Notes under the pieces: generated by a model
The model's input: the letters and a program-made list of their open reading frames with translations, nothing else
The model's database searches: none
Told to the model about the DNA's origin: nothing
Shown here: positions 38,029 to 47,851 of the stretch, in pieces
How the letters are laid out: every line of letters begins with the position of its first letter
How positions within the stretch are numbered: the stretch's first letter is position 1
NCBI GenBank assembly: GCA_030431675.1
Contig: JAUIIV010000006.1
Location: 17,313-81,312, forward strand
Origin: Gammaproteobacteria bacterium
GTDB taxonomy: Bacteria; Pseudomonadota; Gammaproteobacteria; UBA6186; Azoamicaceae
Direction of reading: 5' to 3'
Length of the DNA: 64,000 bases
Program-made: the position numbers and the translations under genes

Positions 38029-39831
38029 ATGCCAGATCAAAAAGATCAGCAAGAAGAAAACGAGGGAGATAGTACACAAGGAGGCGCTGGCTCTGGAGTT
38101 GAGGATAACTCAAGCGGTGGTGAGCAACAGGGTGAAGGTGGCCATAAAGAAATGTCAGAGCAGCCTACAGCTGCTGGTGCCTTATGGACTCGTTCAAGCC
38201 ATCCTTTGATCCGTAAAGCATTATCTATACTAGGAATAAAACCAGATAAAGGGTTAATACTGGATCCCAACAAAGCAGAAGTGCGTAAAATAATTGAAGA
38301 GTTAGACAAAAAACGCAAAATCTGGGTTCTAATTAACAATAAGTTTCTACATAATAATCAAATTTTTTTATATATGGATGATAATGGTAGAGTATTTGCA
38401 GAGCCTACAGCTACTTTAGCAACCGGCGTAAATATGGATAATCCAATTGTGCAAAGTAACCCGCTGCTGGATTATATGGCTAATAAGCAGGGTGATCAGG
38501 TGTTAATTGCCAGTGACAGAGTGAAGTGGAGTAACTTTAATCCATTGCAGGTTAGTAAGCAAGGAGAAGGGGGTAATCCTGAGGCATACGCAACACAACT
38601 GATCTATGTTCCAGAAGTGGTTAAACAGAAAGAGGGTGCTAGTGTAAATTATCAAGTTGGTTCCTGGTTTATGCGTAGACAAGTGATTGGGACAGAACTA
38701 AAGAAGATAGAGTTTGTTTCTGGTGGTATGAATTTTAATTTGCAAACATACATCGAGGCGTTAGGAGTGGACAATCCACTTGTAAAGTATATGGGTGGGA
38801 TATACTTTGAAGAAGAGATGCAGTCAAGTGCTAGCAAAGGGCTGACCGGAGCATTTGTACTAATGCCATTAGTTATAACAACACCACAGCCAGTCTATGC
38901 ATCTGCTTTTGATGAATATAAAACTGAGCCAATACTGTATTATGAGCCCCAGGCTGAAGAGCAAACCCCCAGCCATACCTTTTTGCTATTAAGAAAGTTA
39001 GCACAACCTAAGCATACTAGAGCAGAAAGGTCAGCACCAGTACCTCAGTCAGCACCTGAAATTATTGATACTGTCATAAAAGAATCTACTCCAAGTATTC
39101 CAGAATTAGCACCAGTAGTTATGAGTTTACCTGCTATACATGAACAAACTAAAGTGACAACAGAAAGTGTCGCTCAACAAGCTGACGAAGCGCACATAGT
39201 TGAACGTACGCAATCAAGTCCTACAATAGCAACTATCGCAGAGCCCAGTCTTACAACACCTAATTTAACTGATGATACTGAGAAATCTGAAGTTAGAGAT
39301 GATGAAGTGATAAAGCAATCTGTACATACTCGACCAGTAATTGAAGAAGAAGATAAAAGTGTAGTATTAGTTGATCCAGTCCAGGTTAATACAGCCTTTA
39401 AAAAAGCACAGCTCAATGTCTTTGAAAATTTGCATAGCGCAGTGCAGACTACTAATTTAATTCGTGAACTACGTGCTAAGTATGGTTATGAGAATGTTGT
39501 AGCTGTCTCCGGTGATGGTAACCTACCAGATGATCCTGAGCAGCCATTAGTATTAAGAATAAGAGAAGGCAAGCATCAAAATTATTTTGCAGAAATGACA
39601 ATAAGCAAGGGATTTACAGCTGCTCGTGAGAAAAGAAGAGAGGCTACTGATACTCTTAAGGATAAATATATAATAAGGGTTAAAAAGTCTGAATCAGCTG
39701 CAAGACAAGAAAATTTAGATAGAGCCTTTAGTGATTTACATGAACTAGGCAACCAGTCTTGGGATAAAGTCAGAATACAAGCAGAGCGTAGGCGAGCTGG
39801 ACCACAGGCACGCTCTCGTACAGTCATTTAG
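38029..39831 (+). CDS. Orphan 600-residue protein
   Basis: Not recognised. Three regions can be seen: a Gly/Glu/Gln-rich, low-complexity acidic start (1-45), a central globular part (60-300) and an extended Pro/Ser/Thr/Glu-rich linker (320-450) followed by a basic helical end (FENLHSAVQTTNLIREL, then ERRRAGPQARSRTVI). No signal peptide or membrane helix. ATG 38029 is supported by GGAG 8 bases upstream; a GTG at 38020 is in frame. A TATAAT element at 37952-37957 may be its -10 box. It may be an effector-like protein, but nothing in the sequence proves this. Confidence 0.78.
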   Translation: MPDQKDQQEENEGDSTQGGAGSGVEDNSSGGEQQGEGGHKEMSEQPTAAGALWTRSSHPLIRKALSILGIKPDKGLILDPNKAEVRKIIEELDKKRKIWVLINNKFLHNNQIFLYMDDNGRVFAEPTATLATGVNMDNPIVQSNPLLDYMANKQGDQVLIASDRVKWSNFNPLQVSKQGEGGNPEAYATQLIYVPEVVKQKEGASVNYQVGSWFMRRQVIGTELKKIEFVSGGMNFNLQTYIEALGVDNPLVKYMGGIYFEEEMQSSASKGLTGAFVLMPLVITTPQPVYASAFDEYKTEPILYYEPQAEEQTPSHTFLLLRKLAQPKHTRAERSAPVPQSAPEIIDTVIKESTPSIPELAPVVMSLPAIHEQTKVTTESVAQQADEAHIVERTQSSPTIATIAEPSLTTPNLTDDTEKSEVRDDEVIKQSVHTRPVIEEEDKSVVLVDPVQVNTAFKKAQLNVFENLHSAVQTTNLIRELRAKYGYENVVAVSGDGNLPDDPEQPLVLRIREGKHQNYFAEMTISKGFTAAREKRREATDTLKDKYIIRVKKSESAARQENLDRAFSDLHELGNQSWDKVRIQAERRRAGPQARSRTVI

Positions 39832-39913
39832 ACAAAGGTCGCACAAGCTTACTTTTATCAGGGTATGCGCCCTTTGATTATGAATATAACAAGACGCGAC
39901 TTATAATTTGTAG

Positions 39914-42900
39914 CTACATTTTAAGACTATGACTTTTGCGTTTCTCAGTTTGCTGGTTAAGGGCTTCTAACTGGGTGGTAAGAACTGGGTCGCCAGCAAT
40001 AGCTTGCTGTAGGTGTTCATATAGAGTAACTCCTTCCAGACTATGTGTTAACTCATCATTTGCAAGGAAGAATGACTTGAGCCACTCTACTCGCTCTTGC
40101 TCTAAATTAGATTTTTCAATTTCAATAACGAGACTTTCACGTATTTGATTGCGGTCGCTAATGATGGATATTATTTGAGAAGCTCTTTCTAAAGTATCTA
40201 TTGGATATTTAACAAAATCTATTGGTTTGAAAAAAACACCTTTGTCTGGAAAGCGTTCTTCAACTTGTGGTAAAAATTGAGAAAATTCTACTGCTAGCTG
40301 GGGAAATATTTTTTGTACATATTTCAAAATATCTAGCCATTTAAGGTCACGTTTTGCCTCTAGTCTACTCCAAGCACTTTCTCCTATACAGTTTTGAATA
40401 AATAGGCTAAATAACAAAGATCTCGCTGTGTGCTTTGGGTTTGCAAGCTTCTTTAATGTATCTAATATTAACTCAGGATCAGTGTCTGTACCAGAAAATA
40501 ACGAAGATAACCACGAATTTTCGACAGCATCGGTTGTAAGAGCAGTTTCTATTTCTAATACTTTATAATCCTTTTGCCATGCCATAAGCTGAAAGCATAT
40601 AACCCTTTCCCAAAGAAGTTCTAAAACTTGTGCTGCGCTAGAGTCAAAGTTCATAGCCAGTGCTTGTAGGCACGATATGCGTCTGTCATCAACTTCTGTG
40701 ATATCACAAGCAACTTGATCAATAAGTTCAGCATATAGACAAGATGATAGATCTCTACGTCTAAATGCAATAGTTAATAAATTTGCTCCATTGAGGGTCC
40801 TATATTTTGTGTACTTGAGTAGTTCTGTGAATACATGCGGATCTAATTCTTCTGCGCCAACAAATTTATCCAGAATGGCATTTATTTCTTTAAGTATTCT
40901 CTCGTGAGTTGCAGTGCATCTATTGACACTTTTTATGCGATTTTCAATTTCATTTAATAACTGTCTTTCCTCATTTCCTCTGGTTGTATTATTGTAGTTA
41001 CTATCTTGTCTGTCAGGAAGTGCAAGGTGCTCGAATGGTGATCCCTCAGCATCTACATCTGCACGTCTACATTCGATCATCCGTTCAAGATCAACAATTA
41101 GGGTAAACATAAATAATGAATAATTACAAAATTTCCTATGTGCATTTGCTAGCAAGCAGCCTTTAACATTTGCAGGCAAGTGCTCTATGCGTAGTAGAGT
41201 TGCAACAGTCATATACGACATATTTACTTTTATGAAAAAATCGTGATTTGCTCGTAAGTCATTCTCCGAGCTATTGTTGACAGTGTCAACAATTATTCCC
41301 TCTGATATAGCGGTGTGTTCTGGTGCGGCATGTAAAATTTGCAATAATAAATCTGCACTAAAAGATTCAATAGCTTCCCTTATTAGAGCCTTAGCGTCCA
41401 ATATGCCATGCTTACATATTTGGAGGAATTTCTGGGCTTCTGCGGGACTATGTTTGACTGCTGTTCGGTACCTATCGTCACTGAATCTCTCTTTTATTAT
41501 AGGATTTAATTTTGTTACGTCTATGAATTCTATTGCACTAAATCCAAATCGATTTTGGGCTTGCAATAATTGTGTGAGTTGGTCATCATTTTTGATATGT
41601 TTTGTTAAAATTAGAAGCATCCCTCCACAACAGATGGCTTCATGTTCGTCTTTTGCTAGTGCCAATCTTAGGCACAGTATATTAAATAAGTTTTGTTCAT
41701 TAGTGTATACCTTGTCTAGAGGTGCTCCGATATCTATAAGTATTGTTAATGGATAAATAGCAGGCGAGCGTGCTACTGCCTGAGACACTAAATCCATTCC
41801 ATCTGCATATTGCCAGGTAACTAATGATTCTTTTGCTTTATCTTCGTTGCTTGATAATTCAATATAGCGTTGATACAGATATGTATACATATTATTTTTT
41901 GGCATACCTAAAGCGTGGTACAGATTGCGGGGTGTGATTTTAGCTCCCATTACCTCGCAAACTTTTTTTAATAATTCTAATGATTGTGCTGTAATGCATA
42001 AGTCTAAGTATGTAAATCCTTGACTATTCGGTTTATCTATATTTACTTCAACAGTTCTCATTTCATCAAACATTTGTCTGATGCTTTCATCGCTTACTTC
42101 TTCGCCCTGTTGTATTAAGAGAGGTATTCTTTGGAAATTTGGAACTTCTACTGGGGAGATTTTTCCAAAAGCTGCTCTAAATGGAATGCTACCCTCCAAT
42201 CTTTTCCTTACATTAGCATTGTTGCTTGCATTTACAATTATTGCACTTAATAAAAAAATTTCGCTTTCGCTTCCGCTTTGGCATTGCGTTGTGCTTGCAT
42301 TAACTTTGATACAGTACTCATTTTCGCCAAAAAGTAGTCGAAAATATTCCCGATATACTTCTCCTAATTCTTTGGCGAGTTGTGGGATTTCTTGTGCTAA
42401 ATACTCTCTAAAAGTTTCTCTTATCTCAATTATTTGTATTAGTTCAAGATATTTTTGCGCTGCAAATAGCTCAAGAATACTATTTAGTTTTAAATTATTG
42501 CCAAAAAGGTCTGTGCGCCCATAAAATGCTTGAACTAGCATGCACTGGTTGTAGGTTGTGCCATTACTACCTTTAAAATCCGTTTTGTCACGCTCTGCCA
42601 TTCTAGATATAATGCGTCTAAACATATCAAAAATTGCATTTATTGCTTCTATCCAGGGGTAAGTCTTTTCTGTCTCTAGTATCTTTATAACCGTGCATCC
42701 ACTTAGATCTCGAGTCAATAAAGTGCTTGTAATAATGCCATTGGGATCATGTTGTGCTATATGCCTTAAAAGCCTAACAAACATCTCTTGTGTAGGACAA
42801 CCCCTTGCAAGCATATGCATGAAGTTTTGTGCTTGCTCATTCACAGAAAATCCAATGTTGCAGATTCTTTGGCCACTCAGTATCTCTGGCGGTAATAACT

Positions 42901-44560
42901 CATTTGAATAGAATGGAAATGCCAATATGAATTGCTGTTCATATATTAAGATCTCGGATGCAAAGAAGTTGTAAAGGCTAAGGTTTTGATCAAGTGCTTG
43001 ATGTGGGTTGTTGTCAAGCCATGTTTTAAGCTCGGCTTTTCTAGTTTCTATTTTAGCAAGTAATTCTTGTCTTTCTGCATCATCATCTGCCAGTGGTATA
43101 CAAGCTCTTTCTAGTTCACAAAAATGTCTAATATATTTAAATTCTTCATTAGGCAGTTCTAATGCTTCACGAAGTGCGGCATTACGAATGGGGTGTACAA
43201 TGTTTTGATGCATGAGAATTAATAGTAAATCATACCAGCTTAAACATGCTTTTTTAATAAAAGTAATACTATTCTTGGTAGGCTCTGCCTGTGCCTTGGC
43301 TCTTGCTTCTTGTTCAGATTTTAGTTGGAGCTCTTTTTGTTTGCGTCTGTTTTCACCAAGTTTTGCTTGCATCCTTGCAACTTGCCTCTCTCTTCTTATG
43401 TTGTCATAAGTTTCCCTAGCAAAAAAAAGGGATGGTGGTGCATTTTTTTTAGTTGCTGTTCTTCTCTGTTGTTCTGTTATCTGTGGAGTTGTATGTGAAG
43501 TATCTACAGGCAAACGGCTGATGAGATACTCTGCAACTTGTGGTTTTAATTCTGGATTGTGGGTAAGAAGTCTATTTAGCCCTTCAGGATTAAGGTCATA
43601 TATGAACTTTTTTAAATCTTCTGTAGTGTAAAGTTGTTTTTTCTTCTTGCTATTTTCTACTGTAGTTGCGGTGTCTCTTTTTTGATAAACCTCCTCTTCC
43701 TCTTCTGCATTTGCAGTGGGATGACAATCTACGCTTATATCCCGTTGGGCATGCAGATTTTCTAGAGCTACAATTTCACTAACAGGCTCTAGTGTATTTT
43801 CTACAAATCTTCTCCTTGGATCTATATCTTTAATTAGCCCTATTGGCCCAGGTTGTTTGGCAAGATACATTTTTACATCAACAATTGAAATTGTAGGGCC
43901 AGGTTGTTTATTATCTAATATTAACCGTAACTCTTGATATATTTTATCCTCGATATATGGCTGCATGTCTTTGAGCTTGTGATCGATCACTTCGGCTTCT
44001 GTACCACTAAACTTTACCCCTAGAGCGATTAATTGTTGTAGTATTTGGTGATACCCTATATCTATTGCAATCATAAAAAAATTACACATATGTATGCTGT
44101 CTTCAAAAATATCGTCTTGACTTGCCTGTAGTAGTATTGATATGTAATGCGCTCTATGCAATAGATGGTCTAGTAGATTGAGGTCAACTGGGGCGGTGGT
44201 AACTATATTTTGTAATTGAGCAATGCAGTGTGCCATTAACATCTCACGCCCAAGAATGAATATATGATATATCTTTTGAATATTGTTTCTTTCGGAATGC
44301 TGCCAGTTTTCAAATATTTGCGTGTTTAGAAAAGCTATATATCCTGGTGTTAGTTTTTCGGGTTGTGTGTAGTTATTTGTAAAAAAATATACAAGTTTTA
44401 GTATTTGATATTGTTTTGCCTGAAGATAATTTGTTTGGTTAATTGCTGCAAAGATAATTGGTAGCTCTGGAGCGCCATGAGTGATGTTTTCTCCTGACAT
44501 ATATTTCCATGTAAGTTTGAAAATTAAGTTATGATAAATATGGTTTGATAATTTAACCAT
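39914..44560 (-). CDS. Giant orphan protein of 1548 residues
   Basis: The longest gene of the window. Family not recognised. It is almost entirely helical, with no signal peptide and no membrane segment. Residues about 290-300 form a Glu run, 390-450 a basic coiled-coil-like region (RRERQVARMQAKLGENRR, KSEQEARAKAQAEPTK), and 850-1300 contain several weak ankyrin-like units (NSQGFTYLDLCITAQSLELL, LNGANLLTIAFRRRDLSS). The whole frame is undamaged, which in this AT-rich region argues for selection. Start uncertain: ATG 44560 has no ribosome site, while Met21 (44500) has GGAA close upstream. Size and repeat-like helices are reminiscent of host-interaction proteins of Legionellales; this is inference. 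Confidence 0.85.
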   Translation of the reverse strand: MVKLSNHIYHNLIFKLTWKYMSGENITHGAPELPIIFAAINQTNYLQAKQYQILKLVYFFTNNYTQPEKLTPGYIAFLNTQIFENWQHSERNNIQKIYHIFILGREMLMAHCIAQLQNIVTTAPVDLNLLDHLLHRAHYISILLQASQDDIFEDSIHMCNFFMIAIDIGYHQILQQLIALGVKFSGTEAEVIDHKLKDMQPYIEDKIYQELRLILDNKQPGPTISIVDVKMYLAKQPGPIGLIKDIDPRRRFVENTLEPVSEIVALENLHAQRDISVDCHPTANAEEEEEVYQKRDTATTVENSKKKKQLYTTEDLKKFIYDLNPEGLNRLLTHNPELKPQVAEYLISRLPVDTSHTTPQITEQQRRTATKKNAPPSLFFARETYDNIRRERQVARMQAKLGENRRKQKELQLKSEQEARAKAQAEPTKNSITFIKKACLSWYDLLLILMHQNIVHPIRNAALREALELPNEEFKYIRHFCELERACIPLADDDAERQELLAKIETRKAELKTWLDNNPHQALDQNLSLYNFFASEILIYEQQFILAFPFYSNELLPPEILSGQRICNIGFSVNEQAQNFMHMLARGCPTQEMFVRLLRHIAQHDPNGIITSTLLTRDLSGCTVIKILETEKTYPWIEAINAIFDMFRRIISRMAERDKTDFKGSNGTTYNQCMLVQAFYGRTDLFGNNLKLNSILELFAAQKYLELIQIIEIRETFREYLAQEIPQLAKELGEVYREYFRLLFGENEYCIKVNASTTQCQSGSESEIFLLSAIIVNASNNANVRKRLEGSIPFRAAFGKISPVEVPNFQRIPLLIQQGEEVSDESIRQMFDEMRTVEVNIDKPNSQGFTYLDLCITAQSLELLKKVCEVMGAKITPRNLYHALGMPKNNMYTYLYQRYIELSSNEDKAKESLVTWQYADGMDLVSQAVARSPAIYPLTILIDIGAPLDKVYTNEQNLFNILCLRLALAKDEHEAICCGGMLLILTKHIKNDDQLTQLLQAQNRFGFSAIEFIDVTKLNPIIKERFSDDRYRTAVKHSPAEAQKFLQICKHGILDAKALIREAIESFSADLLLQILHAAPEHTAISEGIIVDTVNNSSENDLRANHDFFIKVNMSYMTVATLLRIEHLPANVKGCLLANAHRKFCNYSLFMFTLIVDLERMIECRRADVDAEGSPFEHLALPDRQDSNYNNTTRGNEERQLLNEIENRIKSVNRCTATHERILKEINAILDKFVGAEELDPHVFTELLKYTKYRTLNGANLLTIAFRRRDLSSCLYAELIDQVACDITEVDDRRISCLQALAMNFDSSAAQVLELLWERVICFQLMAWQKDYKVLEIETALTTDAVENSWLSSLFSGTDTDPELILDTLKKLANPKHTARSLLFSLFIQNCIGESAWSRLEAKRDLKWLDILKYVQKIFPQLAVEFSQFLPQVEERFPDKGVFFKPIDFVKYPIDTLERASQIISIISDRNQIRESLVIEIEKSNLEQERVEWLKSFFLANDELTHSLEGVTLYEHLQQAIAGDPVLTTQLEALNQQTEKRKSHSLKM

Positions 44561-44609
44561 ATCTATTGCAGGAAGACAATATTGTTCTATGTAGTATTTA
44601 GTATGTAGA

Positions 44610-44686
44610 TGGTGTCCCGGACAGGAGTCGAACCTGTGACCTTTCCCTTAGGAGGGGAACGCGCTATCCAGCTGTGCCACCGGGAC
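44610..44686 (-). tRNA. tRNA-Arg (anticodon CCT)
   Basis: 77 bases on the minus strand. Acceptor arms GTCCCGG and CCGGGAC pair perfectly, the D-arm contains AGCTGGATA, the anticodon stem TTCCC/GGGAA holds the loop CTCCTAA with anticodon CCT (reads AGG), and the T-arm ACAGG-TTCGACT-CCTGT is canonical. The discriminator base is A and the 3' CCA is encoded (44612-44610). It lies downstream of sohB and the 38-codon gene in the same direction. Confidence 0.97.
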
Positions 44687-44702
44687 TGTTGTAGGGGTTT
44701 TT

Positions 44703-44819
44703 TTATCCGAACTGTAGAATTGCAGTTGCAACAAGTGCACTTAATCCAACTGTTAGCATAATTTGCAAGATTGAGTAACGGCCTAGCAATTTATATTTGT
44801 TTAAGTTTATTTCGCTCAT
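44703..44819 (-). CDS. 38-residue single-span membrane protein, coupled to sohB
   Basis: A short gene that starts within the stop codon of sohB (ATGA overlap, 44819-44816) with AGGAG seven bases upstream. The product begins MSEINLNKYKLLGRYS and ends in a hydrophobic helix (ILQIMLTVGLSALVATAIL). The tight coupling to sohB suggests a partner or regulator of the protease at the inner membrane. No family recognised. It ends 17 bases before the tRNA gene. Confidence 0.65.
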   Translation of the reverse strand: MSEINLNKYKLLGRYSILQIMLTVGLSALVATAILQFG

Positions 44820-45892
44820 ATCGCTCTCCTAAAGGTTATGTTGTACCAAATTTTTTCTGCGGTCTTATACATTAGGTTGCCAAGTTTTTCTTTAAATGAC
44901 TCAGCAACTTCAAAACTTACTTCATAAATGTCACAGTTTTCACTTTTATCTAGAATAAAATCATCGCTAGTTTTTAGTTCATCTACCAGGTTGCGCTCCA
45001 GTGCATCTGGGCCATACCACGCTTCGCCAGTTGCAATTTTATCGATGTCTAATTGTGGACGAAAATTAGTTACATGTCCCTTAAACAGAGTGTGGATTTC
45101 TTCTAATTCTTGCTGAAACTTAGCCCGACCTTTGCTGGTGTTTTTTCCCAGCATGGTTAGGGTGGATTTATACTCGCCAGCTGTGTGGTGCTCTATTTCT
45201 ACGTTGTGCTTACCTAGGAGCTTATTAAAATTAGGTAACTCTGCTATCACGCCTATAGATCCCAATACCGCAAAAGGGGCAGCAATGATTCTATCGGCAA
45301 CACAGGCCATCATATACCCACCACTAGCAGCAATTAAATCAACGGCCACGGTTAACTTAATTTTTTTATCGCGGATACGTGCTAACTGTGAGGCTGCTAG
45401 GCCATAATCATGTACTACACCGCCAGGGCTTTCTATAAGTACTAGTACCTCATCAATATCTTTAGCCACGCTCAATACTGTGGTAATTGAGCTCCGCAAG
45501 TTCTCTACCTCGCTCGCATGCATATCACCTTCAAATTTTATAACAAATAATCGCGGCTTAAGTGGCTCGTCTTCGCCTTTTTTGAAGCGCTGTTTGCGTT
45601 CCTTGTCTTCTCGTTTATCTTCTTTCTTGCGTTCTTTTTTTAGCGCCTTATATTCTTCCTTGGTCAGAATCTCTTCTTCGATAGCATCTTTATAGTCTTC
45701 TAACTTGTCATTGATGTTGCGGATGGTGAGGGTTTCTTCGTCTTTATTTCGTTGTCGGTTCGAAGCCATGCTAAATATGAAGCCCATGGTAACAATAAAA
45801 AGGACAGCAAAGGTTATAAGCTTGGCGGCAAATAGCCCATACTGGATAAGCGATCCTATAAACAAACCATACTGAAGCGAAAATTCTGGCAC
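44816..45892 (-). CDS. sohB: Inner-membrane serine protease SohB (peptidase family S49)
   Basis: 358 residues, like E. coli SohB (349). An N-terminal membrane anchor (about 14-42) precedes a Lys/Glu-rich cytoplasmic-looking stretch (50-105) and the S49 domain. The catalytic Ser lies in AASGGYMMA, preceded by IESPGGVVHDYGLAA; the catalytic Lys is in the GEYKSTLTMLGKNT motif. It belongs to the SppA-type signal peptide/membrane protein peptidases with proposed envelope quality control. Its stop overlaps the start of the 38-residue membrane protein gene. Divergent from ccmA. Confidence 0.95.
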   Translation of the reverse strand: MPEFSLQYGLFIGSLIQYGLFAAKLITFAVLFIVTMGFIFSMASNRQRNKDEETLTIRNINDKLEDYKDAIEEEILTKEEYKALKKERKKEDKREDKERKQRFKKGEDEPLKPRLFVIKFEGDMHASEVENLRSSITTVLSVAKDIDEVLVLIESPGGVVHDYGLAASQLARIRDKKIKLTVAVDLIAASGGYMMACVADRIIAAPFAVLGSIGVIAELPNFNKLLGKHNVEIEHHTAGEYKSTLTMLGKNTSKGRAKFQQELEEIHTLFKGHVTNFRPQLDIDKIATGEAWYGPDALERNLVDELKTSDDFILDKSENCDIYEVSFEVAESFKEKLGNLMYKTAEKIWYNITFRRAI

Positions 45893-45969
45893 GCACTCTC
45901 TCCTTAATTTTTGATTAGCAGTTATTTTACGGCACTTATGTTACATTTAGCAAACTGCGTGGAGAGGAC

Positions 45970-46506
45970 ATGCTAGAAGTTAGGGAACTTGCATGCTATA
46001 TGGGGGAGAGGCGGCTATTTAGTCCGGTCAGTTTTTCTATAGCAGGTGGTGGAATAATGCAATTGCGAGGCGAGAATGGAGTGGGTAAAAGCACTTTGTT
46101 ACGCTGCGTAGTAGGGTTGCCGGTAAAACATTCGGGTACAGTTGTATGTTCATCGTCCCTAGTGTTTATTGCTCATCAGAATTTGTTGCACCCTGATTTA
46201 ACAGTACAACAAAATTTGGATTTCTTTGGTATAGAGCTTGTAGGATGCGATCCTTTTAGCGTTAGTAGTTTTAGCAGACTTAGAGTTCGGGAGCTGTCTG
46301 CTGGACAGAGGCAAAGGGTGAGTCTGACGCGTTTGCTGCAAGAGGGGCGTTCACTGTGGGTATTAGATGAGCCGTTTGCAAATTTAGATCCAGATGGCAA
46401 GCAAATACTTTTGACATTAATCCAACAACATACTCAACAACAGGGATCGGTTTTATTGGCAAATCATGAGTCGCTTGGCTTTGGAGAGCAATTATGTCTA
46501 GCTTAG
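45970..46506 (+). CDS. ccmA: Heme exporter ATP-binding protein CcmA
   Basis: 178 residues, slightly short for CcmA (about 200). Complete ABC ATPase: Walker A GENGVGKST, signature LSAGQRQRV and Walker B LWVLDEP. With CcmB it drives release of holo-CcmE from CcmC during cytochrome c maturation. First gene of a tightly packed operon; GAGAGGA lies before ATG 45970. It overlaps ccmB by 13 bases. Confidence 0.94.
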   Translation: MLEVRELACYMGERRLFSPVSFSIAGGGIMQLRGENGVGKSTLLRCVVGLPVKHSGTVVCSSSLVFIAHQNLLHPDLTVQQNLDFFGIELVGCDPFSVSSFSRLRVRELSAGQRQRVSLTRLLQEGRSLWVLDEPFANLDPDGKQILLTLIQQHTQQQGSVLLANHESLGFGEQLCLA

Positions 46507-47129
46507 CTAGAGTATGGAAACGTGATTGGCAAGTCCAGACGCAGAATTTTACTTATACTCTGACTCCATTCATCTTTTACTTAACAGTAGTTAGTATATT
46601 TGCTGTAAGTGATAAAATTAACGCTGGTGTTGTTTGGGCTGCAGCGTTGTTAGCTGTAGTAGTATCAATGCAGAGTATGTTTAGGGATGATTATAATAGC
46701 GGAGTTTTTAGTTATTTACTATTAGAGCCTTTGCCTTTGCCTATTGTAATTTTAAGTAAGGTGATATGCCATTGGGTTACTACGCAGTTGCCTGTTATAA
46801 TTGTAACACCGTTTATAATGGCTGATGCTAGCATCGTAGAGATAAGTACGATTACATTGAGCTTGTGTATTGGCAGTATTGCGTTGTCTTTGCTAGGTGC
46901 GGTGGTTGCAGCATTAACTATTGCGTTGCCACAGGGAGGGCTACTATTAAGTATATTATCTATACCTCTTTATATGCCAATGTTGATGTTAGGTTTAAGT
47001 AGCAGTTATGCAGCAGCAAATAGTTTGCCAATAGCGAGTTATATATGTTTGATGTTAGCTTGTGTCCTATTGGCGCTAAGTTTTGCACCGTTGCTTGTTA
47101 GTCTAGTGATCAAGGTAAATATGCAATGA
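46494..47129 (+). CDS. ccmB: Heme exporter permease CcmB
   Basis: 211 residues with six membrane helices. The family start (RVWKRDWQVQ), the FRDDYNSGVF region with LLEPLPLPIVILSKV, and LPQGGLLLSILSIPLYMPML support CcmB. It forms the ABC complex with CcmA and CcmC. Overlaps ccmA by 13 and ccmC by four bases, so translation is coupled. Confidence 0.94.
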   Translation: MSSLARVWKRDWQVQTQNFTYTLTPFIFYLTVVSIFAVSDKINAGVVWAAALLAVVVSMQSMFRDDYNSGVFSYLLLEPLPLPIVILSKVICHWVTTQLPVIIVTPFIMADASIVEISTITLSLCIGSIALSLLGAVVAALTIALPQGGLLLSILSIPLYMPMLMLGLSSSYAAANSLPIASYICLMLACVLLALSFAPLLVSLVIKVNMQ

Positions 47130-47851
47130 TTAAACGTTTCTTAGCTCTAAAAAATTTTTATATGCTAGCAAATAGCCTTTTTCCTTTAATGATGGTGAGC
47201 AGTCTGCTGTTGCTAGGTTATAGTTTTATAAATGGTGTATTCTTTGCCCCAATTGATTATCAGCAGCGTGAGGCTGTGCGTATTATGTATTTGCATGTGC
47301 CGTGTGCGCTGTTATCTTTATCTGTCTATGCCGTTATTGGAATTTGTTCTGCAATATTTTTGGTATGGAAAATCAAGTTGGCAGATGTGATAGCTGCTGC
47401 CAGCGCACCTATTGGTACTTGCTTTACTGCTTTAGCGTTATTTACTGGTGCTATGTGGGGCAAACCTATGTGGGGGGCATATTGGGTATGGGATGCGCGC
47501 CTTACTTCAGAGTTGATCTTATTATTCTTGTACTTCGGGTATTTGATATTACGCAAATCTATTTATGACTCGTATAAAGCAAGTTTTAGTGCAGCTATTT
47601 TGGGTCTTATTGGACTTGTGGATTTGCCGATTATTCATTTTTCTGTTGAGTGGTGGCATACGTTGCACCAAGGCCCGAGCATAAGTAGGTTTGCTAAGCC
47701 TGCCATAGCAACGCCAATGTTGCTGCCATTATTGATTGCTATTGTTGGCATGTATTTCTTGTATTTTGCAATTTTGTTGTTAGTCGCGCGCACGCATATT
47801 TTACAGCGTGAAAGACAGAGTGTTTGGTTGCAGGAATTATTATATGGGTAA
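47126..47851 (+). CDS. ccmC: Heme lyase-handling protein CcmC
   Basis: 241 residues, six membrane helices. The tryptophan-rich heme-binding motif is present (WGKPMWGAYWVWDARLTSEL) together with the conserved His in MYLHVPCA and in FSVEWWHTLHQGPS. CcmC loads heme onto CcmE in the periplasm. ATGA overlap with ccmB; ccmD starts within its last codons. Confidence 0.96.
   Translation: MIKRFLALKNFYMLANSLFPLMMVSSLLLLGYSFINGVFFAPIDYQQREAVRIMYLHVPCALLSLSVYAVIGICSAIFLVWKIKLADVIAAASAPIGTCFTALALFTGAMWGKPMWGAYWVWDARLTSELILLFLYFGYLILRKSIYDSYKASFSAAILGLIGLVDLPIIHFSVEWWHTLHQGPSISRFAKPAIATPMLLPLLIAIVGMYFLYFAILLLVARTHILQRERQSVWLQELLYG

Noticed and set aside
41274..41756. 160-codon plus-strand frame inside the 1548-residue gene
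   Set aside because: Antisense shadow; low-complexity Ser/Asn/Ile product, no start signals, while the minus-strand frame runs through undamaged.
42081..42524. 147-codon plus-strand frame inside the same giant gene
   Set aside because: Same reasons: no ribosome site and overlap with a much longer intact frame.
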